In this document: positions 49,791-62,100 of the stretch, one piece after another
Numbering within the stretch: the stretch's first letter is position 1
Layout: every line of letters starts with the position of its first letter
Assembly (NCBI GenBank): GCA_951804985.1
Contig: OX638130.1
Span: forward strand, 97,275,700 to 97,339,699
Length of the DNA stretch: 64,000 nt
DNA from: Dryomyza anilis
Lineage: Eukaryota; Arthropoda; Insecta; Diptera; Dryomyzidae
Reading direction: 5' to 3'
Notes under the pieces: model-generated
Told to the model about the DNA's origin: nothing
The model's input: only the letters and a program-made list of their open reading frames with translations
The model's database searches: none
Program-made: the position numbers and the translations under genes

Positions 49791-51647
49791 ATTTATTGGG
49801 CAGGATTTAAAAAATTAAAGGAATTTTAAATTAAAACACACACATTTGTGGTTTTCGCAAATATTTGATGTCTTGAAAGTAAATTATTTATATACATAAA
49901 ATAATTGGTAATTTTTATATTAATTATAATATCTCTGTCAGTATAATAATTTGCAACACAAAACATTTTTTGGCTTTTGAGTTTTTGGCTTAACGCTTTA
50001 AAGAATTGCAAATGAAATGTTATACACCTTTTATCGACATTTCAAAAAATGTGTAAATGTAACTTTTGATTTAATTGTGAAGATTAATTTTAATATACTA
50101 ATGAATTTTGACTTGTTTCTAGGAGCAATTTTAATTTGTCTAGTATATGTTAATATATTTTTTTTATTCATTTAGGATCTAATGATAAAGAAGAAAATGA
50201 TTTATGATTTTGTAGAATATATATTAAGAAAACAAAAATGATTACCAGAAATATCAAAGCCCAAAATATCAAGATATTAACAAATTATTTAAATCGTTGT
50301 TGAGACAACCATATCTCAAACATCCGTCAAATATATTAAATAAATATCTTTCAAATTTACGATTACGTAACCATCAATTAAACATCTTACAAATAGGAAG
50401 ATGGTTGATGAATATTTGGAAAAGGTACTCAAATAGAATTCGTGAAGTAATTTTTATTGAATTGAAATAAAAGGAATCAAATGGATTTTATTTTATTCTA
50501 GAATTACAACAGTTTCCCTGGTATACATCGCCATCATCTTTATAAATGCCTCGAAGGTAAAATTGTACAACAAATTGAGTCTTCTTCGTGGAAGAACCAA
50601 ATCCGACCGGCGAAGCTGTCATCAAAGTAAACTCTGAAAAGAAATATTCTCCGTCACGTGTTGATAATTACAATTCCAGGAAATTTTTATTTTCACTTTT
50701 ACCATTAAAATGTAATATTTGAGTTGACATTTTTTTACACCATTGGATTTACTTAATTGACATGGATTAATCGCGCGTTGAAAAAATGTACGCCATTTTC
50801 CTTTTTTATAGCAGTGAAATGTCAAACTTACGATCAACGTTACTATTTTCTTTCCATCTGTTCGACTTTATAAAATCAATTGGGAACAAAAGTGATTTCC
50901 AATCTTATTATTTTCGTTTTTTTCGTACTATATTTGTAAATAAAACAATTTATTTTTAGGTGTATAGCATGTTTTGGAAATCAGCTTCTCAAATCACCTC
51001 CAAAAGTTCTTTTTAAACTATTATTATTTTCACATGCGATAATTTATGGAAATGATTAGTCCGGGAATATCTAAATTTGATGAATTGTTTTAGAAAATAA
51101 TTGTTGGAGAAGAGTTGTCCAGGGATGGCTTCTCGAAAATTACGAAAAATATGAGATTTTTTTTACTAAATAACATTTCACATAACTCAACAGCATAACT
51201 TGTCCAATGCTGTTTAGACATGTTGTCGGTATTTCATTTAATATCATGTTAAATTTTGGTGACAATATCATTTTTTTTAATAATATTAATTTTATTTATT
51301 ATATTGTTTGATTAATCAATTTGTGTTTAATTGATTTATCAAAATAATGATTAATTTATTATTGAAAATTATGATAAATAGATTAATCAGCATTTTGATT
51401 AATCAGAATTTCCGATTAATTAGTCACCGATAATAGAACACCTCTTTTTATTCTTGAATTATTTTAAAAATAAAATTTCATCTTATTTAAGTTGACAAAA
51501 TGTTCAAATGTTGTTAAATAAAACTGTTTCATTTTCAATTAATCAAAATTCTGATTAATCAGGGTTCTGATCAGGATTTTCTGATGCCCTAAATATTTTT
51601 TTTATTCAAAAATAATATAATTCTTGATGTATAGAATCCATTTAAAA

Positions 51648-52082
51648 CCATGGTTGAAGTATATACAGGTTAAGTCATCTTTCAAAAGCCACTTGCCATT
51701 TACATTTTTTTTTGAAAACTGTGTGAAAGACTCAACATTTGCTAAGAAAAAATTTAAAAGAAAACATCAATGCTTTGTTTACAAATTCATAAAAAAATTT
51801 AAACTCACAATTTTAAAATACATAAATTTCAACGTTTTGTTAATTTTCAAGCTGTCTCTGGGCTTCAGAAGAGCACCGCAGTGTAGAACATAAGTGAAAA
51901 AGTGAATTTATGGGTGAAATTTTAATAAATTACCAAATTAATGGGCAAAAAACATAACCTTGAAATAATGTTTAAATTGACAATTAATTGTTGTATTTTT
52001 TAAATTTTCTTATTGACATTCTCAGCATAGTGTATGCCAACTAACTGTCTAGATGAGCTAACCTGTATATACTTCAGCCATG
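51648..52082. mobile_element. Inverted-repeat element, ~435 bp, 32-bp termini
   Basis: The left terminus contains GAAGTATATACAGGTTA (51655-51671). The right terminus contains its complement TAACCTGTATATACTTC (52059-52075). The match extends over about 32 bp with two or three differences, from CCATGG outward to TCATC inward. The 89-codon ORF between (51624-51893) shows no transposase feature. Superfamily not assigned. Confidence 0.7.
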
Positions 52083-55050
52083 TTTAAAACGGTACAACAT
52101 CGTTTAGAGTAAAACTGCATAAATTAAGTTCTAGCAATATATGTAGGTCATGCAGTTTGTGCTTCAAAACTCCTGCTCAATATGACATGCCTTAAAGTGA
52201 GGTTAGTGTGCAATGCGGTGCGGTCTAATGTGCGTAAGTTAAGTACATAATTCCAAACAAAAGCAGAACACACAGGTTACGCATTATAACAATATACCAA
52301 CCTTTAAATTAACTTTAATAGCTTTTAGCACAAAGCTTTTCATAATAAGCATGGTTAAAAAAAATATATATATATATATATTCCTCGGAGAGCAAGGATT
52401 CTGCGTAATAATGTTATTTTTTGTAGAGTGGAGACTATCTCTCACCGTTGTCGCAAACCAAATTGCACTCAGACCAGCGAGGCGGCATTGAACGGTATCT
52501 TTAAGCATTTGAGATAAGACTTAAACATTTCCAACACATGTTCTTGTTGCTTTTTATTAAGAGTATTGCTATTTTTAGAACTGAAATAATCTGTAGGTAG
52601 GGTATAGGTACAAGAAAGAAAAAAAAAAACAGAACAGAACGACTATTGAGAGTACAAAACTGTTTAATGCTGCGTAGCTTCTTTACATAAGGACCTTTTA
52701 TTTAAAGGAAAATGTAAATTTCTCAAGAAATAGGTGTAATTTATTTGAAAATACACGTGGTCGATGACACTTAAGGACAAAGTTTATTTGAATAAAAAAT
52801 ATAAATACCTTCATTATAAATATGGTACAAAGTGAAAGTACACTTCATATATTTAAGTAGGATATACAAGAATATTATTAATAATAAGATGAATACAAAA
52901 AAACTCTTTGAAAATAGGTATAAAATAAAAATATACACCTAAAATAAAAACATTCAATAATAAATGAAGTTTTACTCTTTTTCAATAAATTTCATCAACT
53001 GAGAATTTGTTTGCGCCATACACCATTTTTGGCTGAATGAAGATAGAAATTAAATTTTAGGATTTGTATCCTCTTTCTAATTCCTTTATTCATTTTTCGA
53101 TATTTTAAGTATATCAAAACGGAGTTATCTACCATTTAATCCAACTAACTCAAATTAAATCAAATTAACGAAAATTGGTTTGACGCACTTGAAATTATTT
53201 TGACATAAATTCCATTGAAATGTAAATATGGACAAACAATGCATACATTTTACGCTTAACAGAAGCACAAATCAAAAAAATCGTAAAAACTAATAATTCT
53301 TGTGCTATTTATATTCTTGAATGCAATAAATTCCGAAATTAATTATGAACATAATAGTTATCATCATAGTTACCAATTACGTGGTAAATTTCCCATTTGT
53401 GGTAATTTTAAACTGCTGTGGGAAAGGTAATTCAAATGGGAATTTTTAATGGCTGTGGGATTTTTTTTACCACATTTTTTTATTTTTTTTGTAAATGTAC
53501 GAATACACAAAATGTAAATTTAGTGATTCAAACATATCGAGCTTGTTAAGTGAAAAAATTAAATTGTGTTTTCTAAGGTATTTTTCTGTGGTATTTTTGT
53601 GGTAATTTTTAATAACTGTGGGAATTAAATCAACCAAAATAACTACGTGGGAATTCTTATTAAGTCGATTGGGAAGAAGGTATTTTATTTTAATGTTCAT
53701 GGGAATTTTGGTTGGCAACTATGGTTTTCGAGTAGATTTGGAAAAAAATTAATCATTTTTCTCGAAACATAGTTAACGGTGTATAGAGTAAACTAATTCT
53801 CAGGTTCGATTCATAAACTACCCGAGTAGAAATTTGTTAAGGTTAGTACATATTTTACATCCGCTCTGATCAGAATGCTATAATCCTGATCAGAGTCGAC
53901 GAGGACAGACTCAAAGAAAAACATGGTTGTGGTGAACATCTTAGAAGGGAATCATAATATGATTGGGGTTATGGTTGTAGGCAATTATATAATTTGTCTA
54001 ATTTGATCCTCAGACCATATTACGATTTTCCACAACCATAATATGGTCCTCATTGACCATATTATGAATACACAAAACTATACTATGATCCTTCGTGACC
54101 AGTTATCATATTATGATGTGAGTCAAATATTTAAATATATGTAAGGCATCCTGTTACATTCATTACGAAGAAACCTGAGAAGTATATTTAAGATCACCTG
54201 ACACTTTTGAAGAGTTATTCTCGAATTTGGGAACTTTTGAGTTTCTAAAACTGGATAAATTCACCACATGAATATTGTACTTCTTATTGTACTACACTGT
54301 GGATATCAATAAAATATATATATATTGAGATAAAAAAATGTTAAATAAAAATGTATTTTACTTTTTTGGGTATTTTACCTTCTCACTGCCTCTAATGCAA
54401 GTACGAACGAACTCGAATGTCAGCAATGTCAATATGGCAACACCGGTTGTGGTATTCTTACTTTACCACAGTTGCAGAAACAGTTAATTCGAGAATGACG
54501 TTATAATGACGTCATTTCGCGAAAACCCTTCGAAAGGTATTACAGAACAGGTCACTGATTGGATGAACTAAAATTTCCACTTGGATAATATCCTCGGTAT
54601 GATATTATGATACCGAGTTTCAATGGTGGCAGATGGATATGGATGAACATAAAGAGATGTAACTGATGAAAATTAACCTTAATATGTTGAACATTTAATG
54701 CGATACACATAAAAATATAAAAACAAAATGTAGTAAAAATAAAACGTTACTTATACAGCTATTTTGTAATTATTTTAAAGATATTTATTTTTAATGGGTG
54801 TATGTAATTTCTGGGTGTATGTAATTTGTTGGCAAACGAAAGGTCAGGTGTTATAGCCTACATTATGCTCCATATAAAGGAGCACTTTACTATTCACCCG
54901 TTTAGATGGTTGCCACAGCTATGCCTTTATAATTAAAATATAATTAAAATCAGCATCGACGACACACCTAAAACCCACTCTACTCTGCACCTTTATCACT
55001 TCAATTTCTTTTTATGTTTTTTTTTTATATTTATTTTATCAAACACACAT

Positions 55051-55318
55051 TTTTAATTAAAACACATAGTCAAGTCCTCTGTGAAATGGACTTGATGTAG
55101 AAGAGTATGGCCGGATGTCGCATTAACAGAGCAATTACTGCGAAGCCTAGCAACCGGAAATGAGAACGTTTCCGTATTGCTAGGCTGTTCGTGACGGAAG
55201 GAAGTTTGCTCGATACTTGGTGAAAGCACTTAAGTTATTCAAATGTTGAGAATATGTGTGCGCGAATCAATCAATAAATAACGCTGCAATTAACAATGTT
55301 TTAATTAAAACACACAGT
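55051..55318. mobile_element. Possible insertion (solo-LTR-like) flanked by direct repeats
   Basis: TTTTAATTAAAACACA occurs at 55051-55066 and 55299-55314, followed both times by a base and AGT. The 232 bp between are less AT-rich than the surroundings. They contain a strong hairpin, AGCCTAGCAA...TTGCTAGGCT with inner CGGAAA...TTTCCG (55144-55186), and end in AATAAATAACGCTGC. The repeats are longer than LTR-element target duplications usually are, so a microhomology-mediated insertion or duplication is equally possible. Confidence 0.45.
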
Positions 55319-57192
55319 AAAAATAATAAAGAAACGAAAAAGAATGAACAAAAAAAAAAAAAATTGAAAAACAGTCATTAGGTACTATTTATTGTAATGA
55401 ATTTTATTTTATTTTAAATATTAATTATAATAATAAGTTTTAATAACAATCACATTTACCGCGTCCATTTTTATTTGATTTAAGTCAATATTTATTAATT
55501 AATAATATTTCTTTTTTTTTGCAATTTTATTGTAAACAAATAATAAATATTAAAGTTTTAATTTTTTTTTTACTTTTATTTGCATATTTATTAAAACATG
55601 TTGATTTTGCTTAATTAGACTCATACCACATATAGTTACGTCAAACGTCAAATGTGTTTCGCGAATATATTATAATCTATCATTCGCACAGTGGGTAAAA
55701 ACGATCAAAATTTAGCTAATTATTGGAGTTGTTCCTTTGTTTTTTGTTTTTCTTTTGTTTGTTTGGTAACACATTTTGTGAATAGGTTTAATATATAATA
55801 TATATTCGACATTAATTGTAATTGTATGTTATAATTTCTTAAGTATTATTGTAAATTTGTTTGTAAAAAGTAAAAATCGGCACTCTTTTTTTTTTCAAAC
55901 GCCTTGCATTCTTCTTCAACTATCTCAACAATTTGGCAAAATTCAGTTTTCTTTTCTTTTATATGAATTATTTTCTGGTTTTAAAACATGTATAGCTAGA
56001 CATTTACACATAGAGAACAAAACTTGGGACACCTACAACAAAAGTGACTGGGTATTTATTTGGTATATTTTTCAAATGTTTCCAATTTATGGCACATTTA
56101 TCGCTACTTTTAATATATATTATCGCTGCTTCTTTGTTTTTGTTTTAAAATGCACTTTATTAGTTGTGTCACTTGTGAAATAAAGTTTTGTATTCGAAGT
56201 AATGGTTCTGAAGTAGTAGTACCTAATTTTTTTTCCTTCTAAAACCAATATGACTAGGTCTTAAATTACATTAAGAAAATCATCCATAATTTTGGGATCT
56301 TGGTTGTATATTATGCAAATATTTTGGCTTAATTCATTTATGTTTTTTTACTAACTTTATGTTTATATTTACTATATGGTATGGTATGATTAAAAGAGAG
56401 AATTCGATTTATTTTGGCTATATCCATAATTATATTCGTATAATTGGCAACATTATTGTGTGTATAAACGATAAGATTTCATATATGAAAGCCTTAGTTC
56501 AATCATCTAATACTACACTACGCTTGTGCATTAAGTATGTAGTAAATTTTTAATTATCAGCCATAAGTTCAGAATACCCCTATTATTTTAGGAGTCTTGT
56601 ATTTTTATTAGAATATATAATACAACGCATTAAAACTCTTTTGACAAATAAGTTAAAATCTTTAAAACTTATTTTCTCATAATATATATTTTTTAATTAT
56701 AACGATTTTGGCCGTTTTTTTTTGAATTTTTCGTAAAAAACCATTCATAAAAATATATTTATTCATTTTAAAGTAATATTTTCATTGTGTGTTTTTTTCT
56801 AAATGGGTTTTTTTTAATAAAAATCAGGACGGCTATACGCGCTACTTGACATGAAATCTTTTTAATGTAACTTAAAAAAAAAAAAAATAAAAAAATTAAA
56901 AAATATGCATTTTAGAAAAAAAAAAACGGAAAAAACTAAAAAGTTAAAATTCTTTGGTCGATATTTTTGGCTTTTTGTCGTATTATTGAATTTGTATAAT
57001 ACGCAATTTATAAAATACATAAGTCAAATCTAAAATGTCACTTTAATATCTTTTCTAATTCATATTGCAGTAAAATGCTTAAATTTATTATCTTTTCATT
57101 CATTTTTGCGTTATGAGCAAAACTAAAAGTTTTGCTCAAATAAAAATAAAAACCACACATTTTACTCATTTGCAGTGTAACCGACTTTAATA

Positions 57193-58826
57193 CAGTGCCG
57201 GATTTAATATATTTGCTTTGAAGAATTATATTTTATCTATTCGAACTATGGACCCTATTATACGAATACTTTTTAAAATAATTTATTTTTTAAGTTTAAC
57301 CAATACAAGAAAAGTTTAAACTCAACCCAATAAACACAGATACGTGCTGAAATGTTAAAACGATTGTGAAAACGGGTACGCACCTTTTTTTGTAACGTTA
57401 CGGCACAATGTTACATAGTAAATTCAGCACTTATCGTAAGCATGGTTGTAGATACTAAAATTCTTTTTTAAGTGCTAAATCGGATCCGTTACCACCACGT
57501 ATTTACGGTATTGAAATACGTTTAAAATGCCTTATTACGGTTTGAAATACACAAAACCATTTTACGTGCAAAATATGGAAACTTTATCGCACATAATCCT
57601 GGCACAGAAATGGCTATTAACAAATATAGCGAACAAATACGTCGAATACTGAAATTTTAAGACATTAACATTCTTTATTGCATTTAGCGTATTCACAGTT
57701 CATCGTATTTTAGTATGATATTCGTACCATGCAGTATATATACCATACAATAACACAGAAACGTCATTTTGTTGTTGCATCCCTAATAAAAGTGAACAAA
57801 ATTTGAGAGTAGATCTGATGCATGTTTTTTGGTGTTGTATTTTGTGAAATTGAAGACATAAATGTTAATTTATTGTTTTTTTTTTTTCAAAAATTCTAAT
57901 TTTACAAAAATCAGCCGCATTTATTTGACGAAATATTTGATCAAGCAGAAAAGTGGTGCTCACAGTTCAATTGCCGTACTGTCGTATTCGTACAATGTCG
58001 TACCAATACCATGAAACTGTGAATACCCTAATTATTTTGTGTGACAACATTACCTGGATTTTTGTATTCTTTAAATTTTAAAATATTTTGTATTCGAAAT
58101 AATAGTTTGAATATACGTATACGTATCCTATACATTCTTATGTGCTTTATTTACGTGCTTTATATTAAGCACAATTGTCGTAAAGCAGATTACGGCCCGT
58201 AAATTCGTTTAAGCATTCACGTTTTGTTGCAGTACTTCTGTGCAATTTACGGAATTTACTTTTATCCAATGCCGTATTTTAAGTTTCAGTTCATATGTGC
58301 GTTGTGTTTTACGTTTCTGCCGTAAACGGTGTAAATATTCCTAAATATGTAACGTATACGACGCGTATACAACGTTCCTTTTGGTTTATTGGGCTGTCAA
58401 AAGTTTTAGTTCGTAATCAAAACGTTTTAGCTGTTCTTCTCAGATTTGAAAAGGTAAACATTTCGTGTATTCAAAGCCTCATGATATTGAAATGTCGTTG
58501 TATGACACTACGACAATTAAACTGTGAACGCCATAGTTTAAATTCGATATTTAATCAAAATATTTAGCATCAAATAAATGCAGCTAGTTTTTATATAGTG
58601 GGTATTCAATTTAATGCCTTTTAACATTACACGAAATACGAGTGCAAAATACATGACTCAGGGCTACTCTCAAATACAAAACAATACCAACATTCAATTG
58701 TTAAACACCACATAGCATGCATGACCGACTAAAATACGACAAACTGTGAATACGCTAATTGACAAATTTGTGCGACACATTTAAACCAATTTAAAAATGG
58801 CCCTTTAAAACCTAAATCCGGCACTG
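57193..58826. mobile_element. Putative hAT-like non-autonomous element, 1.63 kb
   Basis: A perfect 14-bp terminal inverted repeat: CAGTGCCGGATTTA at 57193-57206 and TAAATCCGGCACTG at 58813-58826. CAG-starting, GC-containing termini are hAT-like. The flanking octamers CTTTAATA and CTCCAATG agree at five of eight positions, a decayed target duplication at best. The 90-codon ORF at 58295-58567 has no transposase motif. The interior contains a second inverted-repeat structure at 57685-58030. Confidence 0.65.
57685..58030. mobile_element. Nested inverted-repeat element with GTATTCACAGTT ends
   Basis: Starts TAGCGTATTCACAGTT and ends with the near-complement AACTGTGAATACCCTA, enclosing about 346 bp. 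A further copy of the same end, AAACTGTGAATACGCTAATT, sits at 58741-58760. It is either a smaller element inserted into the 57193-58826 element or a repeated subterminal motif of it. Confidence 0.5.
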
Positions 58827-59088
58827 CTCCAATGTAATTGCTCTAAACCTCAAGACGTGTACTAGTTATTTTTAGTTTCTTATGAAGTGAAAAATACATT
58901 ATAAACTACGTAAGAGTTATTAAACTACGTTAAGTTTCGTTTTAATTGCTAGTAAACTTATTCAAAAAATCTATGCGCTTTTTTGTTTTTTTTTGTTTTA
59001 GGTTACTTTTACCTCAACTTATGGTTCGTTGCTTAACTGATTTTTATTTTATTTTTTTGTAGTATTTATGTCTTTTTTTATATTTCGC

Positions 59089-59094
59089 TTTATT
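59089..59094 (-). terminator. Possible poly(A) signal of the membrane-protein gene
   Basis: TTTATT on the plus strand (AATAAA on the minus strand), about 90 nt downstream of the stop at 59184. Other hexamers further downstream are possible. Confidence 0.35.
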
Positions 59095-59183
59095 ATTATG
59101 CATAGTTTACCATTTCAGTTGCGACACTTTAAAAATGATGTGACCAGAGCAGACGGCACTATATATACTCAATTACCTTACCA

Positions 59184-62100
59184 TTAACTACTGGAAACAT
59201 CAACTGGTATGGCCGCCGATGCAAGAACTCTACCATTATGCGGTGGTGGTGATTCGGGTGGTGTCAGTGGAGACGCTGAAATATCAGTTGTACCTGTGAT
59301 AATGGCCAGGTTGTTGAGTTTGTTGGTATCGCATTGTGTGCTCGGTATACATTTGGCTTGGTAAATATTTTCCAATTGTGTTTTCTTCAATTCAGCACTA
59401 TCATTATCATCGGTCATTATTAGCGGCGGCGGTGGTGGTGGCAACAACGAGTCAAACTGATTCGTATCGATTAGACAAAAGTCATTAAGTTCTTTGATTT
59501 CCTCGTTGGATGGTGGATCCGGAAGACTCATTAAACTGTCGTAGCCATTCTCCTTGATGTCTGGATTTTCATTAGCAGTATCGCTTAAAGTTGTTGTAGT
59601 AGTTTCGCCATTTGGCATAGTAGTACCATTAGTCATTGCATGGAATTTAGACTGCTCTGCAGTTGAAGTGACACCATTTTTAATTCTATGCTCTGCCACT
59701 AAATCTGAGTTTAATTTATTATTATTCATAGATTCTTCTTCGTGTTCATTGGATTCTTTGGCAGCATAACCATTATGTTGAGTCTGGTTTTTATTATCGG
59801 AAATATTCGTTCTGGAAGCAGTCGTCTCATTTACGCATGCTTTCGGATCGACTGCAGTGCCATATTCTGAGTGATTCTGATTATGACCATTTTCCGATTT
59901 GTGATCATCGCTGTTGGTATCTTCGGCGGCGGCCGATACTTGCATCGGATTTATAGGCACCAGATGTGTGTAAACCGGATGCTCTAATGTATAAAGTTCT
60001 TGATTTCCGTAGGAGTAACGTTTGTTCGAATCGGAGGAAGAGGTAGAGCTGAGATCGGACTGTGACAATCCAGTGTTTGATTTCAGCCGAAAACTGGCAT
60101 CAATATGTGAATTTGAGGAATGCATTGGTTCATCAACTTCCTCGATCTGATGTAGATTCATTTGTGGCCGATCTATATCCGTGAGATTGAGACACGGTTC
60201 TTGTGGTGGTTGATGTATCTGCACCTCTTCGTGACTATTGATCAATTTATTATCAATGCAAGAATTTTGTTTTACATCCAGCTGTAGTAAACGTTGATTC
60301 ATGCCGGTTGTGGGACTATCCGGCATAGATTTTGTATCGATGCCACGTGCTACCTCTACAACAAATACACTACCCTCCTTTTCCGAGTTGCTGTAGTGCA
60401 TTTTGGTCTCACGTGCATCGCGCGATATGTCCTACAAAGAACGACAATTAGTTAGGAACCAGATATACAAATAATTGTACATAGTATATTTTGAGAAGAC
60501 GTTTAAGAGCAGTTATAATACAAGATATAGTATGTACACAAGCATTTATGACTTAAGATATAGAGTGGATATTTTGAAAATTTCATACGGAGAAAATCAC
60601 AAAGACAATAGTACCAGATGGTACCTAGGTGCTTAGAAGAACAACAACAAAAAAAATTTGAGCCAGCGCAAGATGGCATTTTGAGAATGCATTAATAAAT
60701 GGAGTACATTTTTACAACATCAAATTGAGAATAGAGTACCATATGTATATAGTAGTAGTAGTAGCAGTATTATTTACACACATACACGCCCCATGCCATG
60801 CACTTACGTTGCGCTCTTCGGTCTCGACAATTAGATGATTATTTTTTAAAGTCATCGTTGTAACAGACCCATTGGGTCCCGGAAAACTTCTTTGGACGGA
60901 GTTCGACTGATTGAGAACGCTATTCCCGAGGGTCATTTCGTTTGGTACAAAGTTTCTATTGAGAGATTCAGAGTCAAGTGAATTCATTGGATAAGTTCTG
61001 ACATTATTTTCAATGTTGAAGTCGTCAGTGCTTGCTATCGGTAATGACAAATATTCTGTCTCAGACGGCCGTTTAGTGGGCTGAAAAGAACGAGAGAGCA
61101 CTTATGAAATATGCCTTCTATTTAGGACTTAATGACATCATAAAGGTTATTTATTGCTAATTATAGGTTAATGTTACACCAGAGGCTGTATGGCTTTGGG
61201 ATATTACAAAAAGAACTTTGTAACTAAAACGTTATATACTAAACTATAAAGGGGCATATACATGAGTCATCAATTATACGTAGTACTTTTTTTGAAATGA
61301 GTATTATGAGTAACTATCCCATTCAAAATAAAATATATTTGGAATAGTGAAAAACTTTATTATCTACAGGGCGGGTTTGAAATAGAAGGAATCTCTAAAT
61401 GCTTTTTCTGAGCTAGAATAATGTGATAATGATTAGATATTTTAATTTTTCAGCATTAAACATACCGATATTCTGATATTAAGGCATCATCAGGATATCA
61501 AACATTTATTCTACACCAATTTTAGATCCACAGAACTTTTCTCTAGACTGCAAGTATTAACCCTTTATCCCGACAAATATTAACGGTATCCCAGTATCCC
61601 ATTCCTTTTGATATCATTACGAGATCGTTATTAGATGTAAGAGAATTTATACCATGTTAGACCTTTTCACTTAACAAATTGGATCTATATTGCATCGTCG
61701 ATAACGATGCGTACTTTCGGGAGTGTTCTCGATACGAGATATTCCGCGGAATCGATAACAAAACAAATATTAACGGTATCCCAGTATCCCATTCCTTTTG
61801 ATATCGATACGAGATCGTTATTAGATGCAAGAGAATTTGTACCGTATTAACCCTTTCACGTAACAAATTGGATCTACATGGTAACATCGATAAAGACGCG
61901 TTCTTTCGGGAGTGTTCTCGATACGAGAAATTCTTCGGAATCGCTAACGAAACGAAAGAAATATTACAAAAATATTGCAATGTTTAAATATCGTTCCTAA
62001 AATGTTCGAGATATTATAAAAATTTGAACCGATAATGTTACAATATTGAAATTTTTATCTAAATTAGTTCGAGAAAACTTCGAGGTCTCAAAGGTCTCTG

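Larger units (their letters stand above)
47690..59183. other. 11.5-kb gene-poor region
   Basis: Between the sulfotransferase stop and the membrane-protein stop (convergent genes) I find no reading frame with family features. The longest ORFs (48887-49237, 49268-49567, 55857-56183) are low-complexity or lie inside repeats. Recognisable contents are the elements and repeats at 48278-49011, 49668-49790, 51648-52082, 55051-55318 and 57193-58826. The rest is AT-rich DNA, including long poly(A)/poly(T) runs around 56700-56940. A non-coding RNA gene or long 3' UTR cannot be ruled out. Confidence 0.55.

Noticed and set aside
52371..52381. AT dinucleotide microsatellite
   Set aside because: Very short and ordinary for this AT-rich DNA.
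53370..54130. Loose repeats of GTGGGAATTT and of ATATTATGATC-type words
   Set aside because: Visible, but too irregular to define a unit or element by eye.
55857..56183. 108-codon ORF as a gene
   Set aside because: Phe/Ile-rich translation of AT-rich DNA, with no domain, no splice partners and no conserved look.
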